The position numbers and the translations under genes are program-made. Shown piece by piece: positions 5,292 to 10,462 of a DNA stretch of 10,462 nucleotides. Source of the stretch: an uncultured Clostridia bacterium (GTDB taxonomy: Bacteria > Bacillota_A > Clostridia > TANB77 > CAG-508); assembly GCA_944393295.1 (NCBI GenBank), contig CALXZR010000040.1:1-10462 (forward strand), given 5' to 3'. The notes beneath the pieces are model-generated. The model saw only the letters and a program-made list of their open reading frames with translations, had not been told where the DNA came from and searched no databases. Each line of letters opens with the position of its first letter. Position 1 is the stretch's first letter.

Positions 5292-6539
5292 ATGAAAATG
5301 GAAGAAGTAAAAAATGCAGCAAACTGGTGTTTAAATTGTAAATTAAAGCCTTGTAGTACAAAAGGTTGTCCTATGAGAACTAATATACCAGAATTTATAT
5401 CAGAAATTAAGAAAGAAAATTTTGAGCAAGCTTTTTATATATTACAAGAAAACAATATATTTAGTTATGTTTGTGGAATTGTGTGCCCACAGGAAGAACA
5501 ATGCGAAGGAAGTTGCGTAAGAGGTATTAAACAAACTTCAACTAAAATAGGCGCTTTAGAAAGATTTGTAAATGAATGGGCTAGAGAAAATAATATTAAA
5601 CCTAAAATTGTAAAAAAAGAAAGCAATGGAAAAAAAGTTGCTATTGTTGGTTCTGGACCAGCAGGACTAGAATGTGCAGTGGAACTTTTAAAAGAAGGTT
5701 TTGATGTAACAATATTTGAAAAGGATAGTATTGCTGGTGGAATTCTTACCTATGGAATACCAGATTTTAGACTTCCAAAATATATTGTAAAAAATATAAT
5801 AGATAGAATTATTGAATTAGGAGCTGATATAAAAACAAATGTGCAACTAGGTAAAGACATTAATTTAAAAGATTTGCAAGAGCAATATGATGCTATATTT
5901 TTAGGTATTGGAGCTACCACTCCATCTATGTATAAAGTATCAGATGAAAATTTATCTACTGTATATGATTCTGATACTTTTTTAAGAGCATATAATGATA
6001 AAGAATTTATAAAAGATTTAGGAAAAGTAGCTGTAATAGGCGGAGGAAATGTAGCAATGGATTCTGCTAGAGCTGCGATAAGAATGGGTGCTGAAGAAGT
6101 AAAAATATTATATAGAAGAGATGAAGCTCATATGCCAGCTAGAAAAATAGAATTAGAAGAGGCTGTTCAAGATGGAGTAAAATTTAAAGAATTAATAAGA
6201 GTTATATCAGCGAATACAAAAGATGGAAAAATGGTAAGTTTAAACTGCATAAAAACAGAAATAGTAGATGGAAAGGCAAAAGATGTAGAAGGAACAGAAT
6301 TTATAGAAGAGGCAGATACTTTAGTTTTTGCAATAGGATTAAAACCAAATAAGGAAATTTTAGAAAAACAAGGCATTGAATTAGACGAATGGGGAATGGT
6401 AAAAATAGACGAAAATGGAAAAACAAACTTAGATAAAGTATATGCTGGCGGAGATGATACTGAAAGTAAATCTACAGTTTGTAGAGCTTTAGCTGCAGGA
6501 AAAAGAGCAGCACTTGGAATTATTAATAAATATTGCTAA
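5292..6539 (+). CDS. GltD-like FAD/NAD(P)-dependent Fe-S oxidoreductase, stand-alone
   Basis: A 415-residue cytoplasmic flavoprotein. The N-terminal domain has two four-cysteine groups for Fe-S clusters (Cys13, 16, 21, 26 and Cys61, 65, 71, 75), as in the glutamate synthase small subunit and dihydropyrimidine dehydrogenase family. An FAD-binding GSGPAG follows at 120-125, a second nucleotide-binding motif GGGNVAMD at 250-257, the YRRDEAHMPAR segment at 274-284, and the closing FAD motif YAGGDD at 384-389. No glutamate synthase large subunit or NfnA-type partner is in the window, so its partner and substrate are open; options include an NADPH:ferredoxin or glutamate synthase-like reaction. The ATG at 5292 follows AGGAG by six bases; an ATG two codons later is less well placed. 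Length is slightly short of typical GltD. Confidence 0.85.
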   Translation: MKMEEVKNAANWCLNCKLKPCSTKGCPMRTNIPEFISEIKKENFEQAFYILQENNIFSYVCGIVCPQEEQCEGSCVRGIKQTSTKIGALERFVNEWARENNIKPKIVKKESNGKKVAIVGSGPAGLECAVELLKEGFDVTIFEKDSIAGGILTYGIPDFRLPKYIVKNIIDRIIELGADIKTNVQLGKDINLKDLQEQYDAIFLGIGATTPSMYKVSDENLSTVYDSDTFLRAYNDKEFIKDLGKVAVIGGGNVAMDSARAAIRMGAEEVKILYRRDEAHMPARKIELEEAVQDGVKFKELIRVISANTKDGKMVSLNCIKTEIVDGKAKDVEGTEFIEEADTLVFAIGLKPNKEILEKQGIELDEWGMVKIDENGKTNLDKVYAGGDDTESKSTVCRALAAGKRAALGIINKYC

Positions 6540-6560
6540 TATATAAATTTTATATAAGGG

Positions 6561-6598
6561 AAAACCCCAAAAGACCAAGTGGCTTTTTGGGGTTTTTC
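6561..6598. terminator. Strong, probably bidirectional intrinsic terminator
   Basis: AAAACCCCAAAAG (6561-6573) pairs with CTTTTTGGGGTTTTT, with an inner CC/GG pair around loop AAGT and one mismatch. A T-rich tail follows on both strands. It lies between two convergent genes (stops at 6539 plus and 6607 minus) and probably serves both. It marks the left border of the accessory block. Confidence 0.88.
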
Positions 6599-6606
6599 TT
6601 GATAGG

Positions 6607-8400
6607 TTAAATAGAAGTGTTAGAAATATTGGTACAGCTTACTTTAGAATATGGAGCATCTGCTTCAAAGGTAATTTGCTTATTGCAAAACTCTTTGGTT
6701 ACTCCAATCTGATGTGTGGCAAATAAGATAATTCTGTCAAAAGAATCTTGACTAAATTCGCAGATGAATTTTAATACCTTTTTAGCGGTTTCATCATCTA
6801 AACCGCTTGTAACTTCATCAAAAGCTAAGATTTGTTGATCTTTCAGATTAAAGAGTACCTTTGCGATAAGAAGTCTTTGCTGTTGGCCAGTAGAAAATTC
6901 CTTAAAGACATTTTGCCTTAAGTAGTTTAAAACAGCATTGTTTTTTTCTGAATCTGTTGCAGAAATTGGTAAATGCAAAAGCGCAATCAAATCATCATAA
7001 AGGGTAATACCTTTTAAAATATGAAGCAGTTTTGCAACATCAAAGTTAAAGGTGTCATCAGATAAGATTATTTCACTTAAGACATTGTTGCAACCAAGAA
7101 TTGAACGCGATTCCAACATGATGGAATTTAAATAGCCATTTGTATGTCCAAAGGAAATAGGGCTATTTTTAAGTTTCTTCTTGCCAGTAAGAAGTTTCAT
7201 AAGAGTACTTTTTCCACAGCCAGTATGTCCGCGAACTAGTACAATGTCTTTTTTTGATAAAGTAAATGCATTTTCTACTAACAACTGAAATACGTTTTTC
7301 GTACCTTTGTAAGTATAAATAAAGGGTTTAACTGTAATTTGATTGACAATACTAGTACTTTCTTCAAAGCCATTTTCTTCATCGTAAGTCTCAGTAATTA
7401 AATTAAAATCTTTAAAATAAGTTTGAATGTCATTTGCTCTGTCAATCATACCCTCCAAGCTAAATAAGATATTTTGAATCTTGTCAAGTATTGTGTTATA
7501 TACAGTTGTAACTGCTACAACATCAAGAATTACAGCTGGAGTGAGTGATTTTCCTTTGACTTTTAAAATAGTGATTAAACACATAAAGAAAGCTAAGACA
7601 ATGCTACGAATAATAAAGAGTAGGTTTAGATCTAAATCTAATTTTCGCATTGTTTCAACAGTTTTTGAGATACAATTTTTTAACTTAAAAGCATGAAAGT
7701 CAAAATCTCGTGTCTCTAAAGGTGTGATATTTCTAAGGTCGTTTAAATAATTGTCTTCATCTTTTTTTAATTGGCGTCTAGTTTCTCTATATAAATCTCT
7801 CTTTTTCAATCTAATTTTTAGGAGAATGATATAGATTATTACACAACCAAGCAAAATGAAGAAAAAGCTAGCAGTAAGTTTAATGTCCTGGGTATCACGA
7901 AATTCAATAAACATCAAACTTATTGTCATAACAATTAAGGTAACAAAATTGGATAAATCTTCTGGTAGTCTCCACCAAAAATTGTGGACTAAGTCCAAAT
8001 AATACTTTGTAGCGAATATTAAATCACTAGTAGTCATAAGGTTTTCATCTTTATAGACTTTTTCTCTCGTTACTTCAACAACATCCATAATAACGGTATT
8101 TATCTTGCTTTTGTAAATATTGTCAAAACTAGAACTTCGCAAGTCGTACATGGTACTATAGATGCTTTGAAATAAACTCTTGCCAAAGTAAAGAATCAGA
8201 CAGAGAACACAAAGAATAGTTTTACCCTGAGCAGCAAAACTTTGAGCTCCTTTAAGAGCAAAGGTTAGAAAATCCGTAAATGCAGAAAAACAAACAGACA
8301 AAATTATAAGATTAGTTTTCATTTTCTTAATGTCTTCTGGCATTTTTAGAAGCTTATGACAAGTAAGCAGTTTATAAGTTCTCCGAAGAAATTTGATCAT
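6607..8400 (-). CDS. ABC transporter, fused membrane domain and ATPase (exporter-type half transporter)
   Basis: A 597-residue protein with about six membrane helices in the first 310 residues (near 30-50, 60-80, 149-167, 173-195, 258-279, 285-305) and a C-terminal ATPase. ATPase motifs: Walker A GHTGCGKST (391-399), signature FSTGQ (502-506), Walker B ILAFDE (524-529) with catalytic Glu529, D-loop SGLDD (532-536) and switch His563. All catalytic residues are kept, so it should be active as a dimer. The signature STGQ departs from the usual LSGGQ and recalls, without proving, cyclic-peptide exporters such as YojI/PvdE. The ATG (8400-8398) follows GAGGA. The substrate is unknown; no peptidase domain or precursor-like small gene is visible. 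Base and codon use differ from the left-hand genes. It is transcribed away from the 281-residue gene across a 218-bp shared control region. Confidence 0.85.
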   Translation of the reverse strand: MIKFLRRTYKLLTCHKLLKMPEDIKKMKTNLIILSVCFSAFTDFLTFALKGAQSFAAQGKTILCVLCLILYFGKSLFQSIYSTMYDLRSSSFDNIYKSKINTVIMDVVEVTREKVYKDENLMTTSDLIFATKYYLDLVHNFWWRLPEDLSNFVTLIVMTISLMFIEFRDTQDIKLTASFFFILLGCVIIYIILLKIRLKKRDLYRETRRQLKKDEDNYLNDLRNITPLETRDFDFHAFKLKNCISKTVETMRKLDLDLNLLFIIRSIVLAFFMCLITILKVKGKSLTPAVILDVVAVTTVYNTILDKIQNILFSLEGMIDRANDIQTYFKDFNLITETYDEENGFEESTSIVNQITVKPFIYTYKGTKNVFQLLVENAFTLSKKDIVLVRGHTGCGKSTLMKLLTGKKKLKNSPISFGHTNGYLNSIMLESRSILGCNNVLSEIILSDDTFNFDVAKLLHILKGITLYDDLIALLHLPISATDSEKNNAVLNYLRQNVFKEFSTGQQQRLLIAKVLFNLKDQQILAFDEVTSGLDDETAKKVLKFICEFSQDSFDRIILFATHQIGVTKEFCNKQITFEADAPYSKVSCTNISNTSI

Positions 8401-8430
8401 TGTGTAAATCCTCTCTTTCTAAATATATTT

Positions 8431-8525
8431 AATTGTTAATGTGCTATATCAAGAATCTTCCCTGTGAGAGCAAATTAGTAGTGCAACTCTAAAACAAAGA
8501 TATCTTGTTAACATAATTTTAACAT
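8431..8525. promoter_or_regulatory. Repeats in the divergent control region
   Basis: The 218-bp gap between the divergent ABC and 281-residue genes holds a perfect 10-bp palindrome AAGATATCTT (8497-8506) and two direct TTAACAT repeats (8508-8514, 8519-8525) 11 bp apart, about one helical turn. A further TTAACA lies inverted at 8439-8434. These sit between the two start sites and could be operator sites. For the minus direction only a weak promoter is visible: TTGATA (about 8453-8448) with a TATATT 19 bp further on. In AT-rich DNA such words also arise by chance. Confidence 0.3.
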
Positions 8526-8548
8526 GTATTTCCAATATTTACAACATC

Positions 8549-8577
8549 TTGAAATATTATGTAAATTTTGATATAAT
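8549..8577 (+). promoter_or_regulatory. Promoter of the 281-residue gene
   Basis: TTGAAA (8549-8554), a 17-bp spacer and a perfect TATAAT (8572-8577). The transcript should start near 8584, leaving a leader of about 35 bases with AAGGAG before the ATG at 8619. This also rules out a TTG start at 8586, which would be at the very start of the RNA. Confidence 0.8.
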
Positions 8578-8618
8578 AAATAATATTGAAATTTTATAAA
8601 ACAGAAGGAGAGACTTAT

Positions 8619-9464
8619 ATGAGAAATGCAACAATTGTAGAAAAATTCTATGCCGACTTTCGGCAACTGGAGCTAGAAACTTTAGGCAGAAAGCCACAAG
8701 ATGTTGTAACAAATATAACTAAGGGAGATAAGATTATTTTAGAGGACAAATTGTTAGATTACCTTAGAGATTTTTTCAACAACATTTATGATGGAGAGCC
8801 GATTCCAAAAACTTTCGAAAAAGTTTTAATAGAATGGAGGACTGGAAATGGATTAATGAACTTGTATGTGACTTTTCCGGAGGAACATAGTGATTGGATT
8901 TATATCGATGTTTTCTTTGGCTGGAGGTTTTTAGGAAAGCTTTTGTTTCCAAATGTAAAGCTAGATGATGAGGACAGATGTGAAACAGGTCAGTTTTATA
9001 CTTATACACCTTTTCTAACAAAAGAAAGCTTTGATCAAAATTTTCTGCAACAACTGATTCCCTGCGTAAAAGATGTTTTTACATATGTTTTTTTATATGT
9101 AGAAGCTAATAAAAATGTAAAAGCAATGTATGTAGAAGAAAAGGTTAGTAGCCCAAAAAGACAAAGTAAACCTGCGAAAAAGAAAAATGGAAATGCAGCT
9201 AAACCAGGTGAAAGAGAAAAAATTTATGTTCCAACTCGGAGGCTATATAAGTTTACCAATTTCGTATCAGAGGAATGCGAAAATAATTTAAGAGACTACA
9301 TTTATGCAAGATGGAAAGTAAGAGGCTATACATACACCAGAAAAGATGGAAGGAAAGTAAATGTTAAGGAGCATTTTGCGTTTAGGCATTTACCAAATAA
9401 AGGTGTAATAAAAGAAGAAGGACGTGATTACATTTTGCGTAAAGCTGAAGACGAAAATCAATAA
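8619..9464 (+). CDS. Unrecognised 281-residue protein with basic linker and conserved-looking C-terminal motif
   Basis: No family is recognised with confidence. The start at ATG 8619 is set by AAGGAG (8605-8610) eight bases upstream and by the promoter. Three parts can be seen: an N-terminal soluble region rich in aromatic and acidic residues (1-172), a lysine-, proline- and glycine-rich linker (about 174-203), and a basic C-terminal region (204-281) with the pattern W-K-V-R-G-Y-x7-G-R-K-V-x3-E-H-x-A-F-R (232-256). Similar W-V-RG-H/Y-x-R-x-K-x-G-K-x-V patterns occur at the ends of some phage and mobile-element proteins, which would suit a nucleic-acid contact, but this is from memory and not proof. 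There is no signal or membrane segment. Codons such as CGG, CTG and CTA are used more than in the left-hand genes, as if transferred. It is divergent from the ABC gene. Confidence 0.75.
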   Translation: MRNATIVEKFYADFRQLELETLGRKPQDVVTNITKGDKIILEDKLLDYLRDFFNNIYDGEPIPKTFEKVLIEWRTGNGLMNLYVTFPEEHSDWIYIDVFFGWRFLGKLLFPNVKLDDEDRCETGQFYTYTPFLTKESFDQNFLQQLIPCVKDVFTYVFLYVEANKNVKAMYVEEKVSSPKRQSKPAKKKNGNAAKPGEREKIYVPTRRLYKFTNFVSEECENNLRDYIYARWKVRGYTYTRKDGRKVNVKEHFAFRHLPNKGVIKEEGRDYILRKAEDENQ

Positions 9465-9485
9465 AAAGTAAATAGTGAAGGTATT

Positions 9486-9529
9486 AAGGCCGAAGGCCCC
9501 GCACAGACTGTACGGGACCTTCGGCTTTT
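9486..9529 (+). terminator. Long hairpin terminator between convergent genes
   Basis: A near-perfect inverted repeat, arms 9486-9505 and 9509-9528, three-base loop GAC. Pairing covers GCCGAAGG/CCTTCGGC, CCCG/CGGG and ACA/TGT, interrupted only by two C-A mismatches (9497/9517 and 9502/9512) and one G-U pair. It is followed by TTTT on the plus strand. It ends the 281-residue gene 21 bases after its stop and may also act on the convergent minus-strand gene, although the minus-strand U tract is poor. Its GC content is far above that of its surroundings. Confidence 0.85.
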
Positions 9530-9538
9530 ACATTGCAC

Positions 9539-10087
9539 TTAAAGCAAGTTTGAGGGGAGAGAGATTTTTCCAGAGCAATTGCTCTTAAGGTTGATAGCGG
9601 TATAGAGGGGAATTGACATTACACTGCCGGTCTTGAAGTTTTCAAGACTGATGTAGTCTTTGCCGTTTTCCAGATAGATATTTTTAATTTTGTATTTTTT
9701 TAAAAAGCTATCGAAATCTCTGTGAAAGTTCAATTGTTGCATATCGACAGTTGAATATATGTCGTAAGTTCCCCAAAGAAGTATGAGTCCACATTTGCTC
9801 ACATATACATTGATGTCACCTTCGAACAAGTTGATGATGGAATCATTCATTACAGCAATGGCATGGTTAAACTGATTTCTAATATAAAGGATTCTTTCGA
9901 AGCCATTTTCAGAATAAGCCTTTGCTAAATGAATAGAGTAAACAAGAGCATTTATGGGCTTGTTATCATTTGGAATATAGTAACAGATTTCCTCTGCTAC
10001 TTGTATTTGCCGCAGTTCCTGAGCGCCAACTACAACCCGAACAACATCTTTTAACTGTTTCCGATTGAATCTTAAAACTTCTCCCAT
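9539..10087 (-). CDS. Unrecognised 182-residue protein
   Basis: No family is recognised. The gene is credible because its ATG (10087-10085) follows a perfect AGGAGG (10102-10097) nine bases upstream and a consensus promoter. The protein looks soluble and mixed alpha/beta: a basic N-terminus (MGEVLRFNRKQLKDVVRVVV), a probable helical stretch around residues 40-75, a hydrophobic strand-like segment VYVSKCGLILLWGTYDIYS-type (about 94-112), and a polar C-terminus. There are no signal peptide, obvious helix-turn-helix, nuclease or metal motifs, and only three cysteines. Codon and base use match the other two genes of the accessory block rather than the left-hand operons. It is convergent with the 281-residue gene across the hairpin at 9486-9529 and divergent from the T-box leader. 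Confidence 0.75.
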   Translation of the reverse strand: MGEVLRFNRKQLKDVVRVVVGAQELRQIQVAEEICYYIPNDNKPINALVYSIHLAKAYSENGFERILYIRNQFNHAIAVMNDSIINLFEGDINVYVSKCGLILLWGTYDIYSTVDMQQLNFHRDFDSFLKKYKIKNIYLENGKDYISLENFKTGSVMSIPLYTAINLKSNCSGKISLPSNLL

Positions 10088-10119
10088 TGGTTTGCACCTC
10101 CTAATATTTTTAGAATTTA

Positions 10120-10148
10120 ATTATAACATACTTTACATAAAAAATCAA
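10120..10148 (-). promoter_or_regulatory. Promoter of the 182-residue gene
   Basis: On the minus strand TTGATT (10148-10143), a 17-bp spacer and a perfect TATAAT (10125-10120), about 33 bp upstream of the ATG. It is arranged back to back with the T-box promoter; their -35 boxes are 17 bp apart. Confidence 0.8.
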
Positions 10149-10165
10149 AAAAATATAACTAAATA

Positions 10166-10195
10166 TTGACAAAATTAGGTATAAGGTGGTAATAT
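10166..10195 (+). promoter_or_regulatory. Promoter of the T-box leader
   Basis: A perfect TTGACA (10166-10171) followed by TAATAT (10190-10195) at 18 bp; a perfect TATAAT at 10193-10198 is also present but at 21 bp. The transcript should begin near 10202, about 20 bases before T-box Stem I. Confidence 0.7.
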
Positions 10196-10222
10196 AATAA
10201 TATTAATAGGAAATGCCATAAT

Positions 10223-10462
10223 AAGGACAAGATAGATAATAAGCCTTTAAAGAGAGCTGGCAATATGGTGAAATGCTAGTAAGTAGTTTATTATTTATTA
10301 TCACCTTTAGCAAATCATAAGAAAGAAACTCAATAGTTTTTAGTAGAAATGATTCGTAAATCTTGCGTTAAAAGAAATTAAGAGAAGAAATTTATATAAA
10401 TTTCTTAAATTAGGTGGTACCGCGGAATAGAAGTAAATCCATTTCGTCCTAAACTTTAGTTT
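10223..10462 (+). promoter_or_regulatory. T-box riboswitch leader, probably isoleucine-specific, cut by the window edge
   Basis: A tRNA-sensing leader that lets transcription pass when its tRNA is uncharged. Stem I: base AAGG (10223-10226) / CCTT (10304-10307), stem ATAATAAGC (10236-10244) / GTTTATTAT (10286-10294), and distal stem GCTGGCA (10256-10262) / TGCTAGT (10274-10280) with the usual AGAGAG and GGTGAAA motifs. The triplet before the closing A-CCTT is ATC (10300-10302), the isoleucine codon. Stem III is AAGAAATTT (10385-10393) / AAATTTCTT (10398-10406). The T-box core AGGTGGTACCGCG starts at 10412; its TGGT (10415-10418) would pair a tRNA ending ACCA. TTAGG (10410-10414) pairs CCTAA (10448-10452) as antiterminator, while GTCCTAAAC-TTTA-GTTT shows the left arm, loop and first bases of the terminator. 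The regulated gene, probably ileS, lies beyond the window. Confidence 0.93.

Noticed and set aside
6167..6376. Open frame on the minus strand within the GltD-like gene
   Set aside because: Shadow of a well-supported coding region; the translated peptide is low-complexity and has no start signals.
7481..7696. Open frame on the plus strand within the ABC transporter gene
   Set aside because: Antisense shadow of the membrane domain; no ribosome site or promoter.
8439..8492. 17-codon ORF starting ATGTGC in the divergent gap, considered as a peptide precursor for the ABC exporter
   Set aside because: No ribosome site precedes it and it overlaps the likely control region; no leader-peptide features.
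8461..8496. GTTTTAGAG-like sequence (minus strand), reminiscent of type II CRISPR repeats or a tracrRNA anti-repeat
   Set aside because: Only one copy, no spacers, no cas genes in the window, and the rest of the sequence does not match a known repeat.
8776..9021. Open frame on the minus strand within the 281-residue gene
   Set aside because: Antisense shadow; the sense frame has a consensus promoter, ribosome site and terminator.

Overview
The window is very AT-rich DNA from a low-GC Gram-positive bacterium, most likely an anaerobic member of the Clostridia. This rests on strong AGGAGG-type ribosome sites, TTGACA/TATAAT-type promoters, a T-box leader, AGA-dominated arginine codons in the core genes, and a ferredoxin-type thioredoxin reductase subunit typical of anaerobes. 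Genus and species cannot be read from it.

Left edge (1-740, minus strand): the first 29 codons of a membrane protein that runs off the window, possibly a CPBP-family protease. Then comes a gene-free stretch of about 500 bp with several short direct and inverted repeats, then a tRNA-Leu(UAG) with its own consensus promoter and terminator. The repeats lie just downstream of the tRNA 3' end and could be the scar of an integrated element.

Core genes (850-6540, plus strand): a CDP-alcohol phosphatidyltransferase and a YihY/BrkB membrane protein form a small membrane operon. A redox operon follows: CcdA-type electron carrier, TlpA/ResA-type extracytoplasmic thioredoxin (broken by a one-base insertion at about 3331), a 65-residue ferredoxin:thioredoxin reductase catalytic-type subunit, thioredoxin, and an unrecognised 43-residue protein before a hairpin. 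The inferred electron path is reduced ferredoxin or another donor to the FTR-like protein, to TrxA, across the membrane by CcdA, to the TlpA-like protein. A second operon holds an MgtC/SapB membrane protein and a stand-alone GltD-like Fe-S flavoprotein, ended by a strong, probably bidirectional terminator.

Accessory block (6607-10087): three genes with visibly different base and codon use. They are a 597-residue ABC exporter (minus), a divergent 281-residue protein of unknown function (plus), and a 182-residue orphan (minus) convergent with it across a large hairpin. It looks like a transferred cassette and is the most likely place for an undescribed system, though no function can be proved from sequence alone.

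Right edge (10166-10462, plus): a promoter and T-box leader. The specifier codon reads best as AUC (Ile), so the gene just outside the window is probably isoleucyl-tRNA synthetase.
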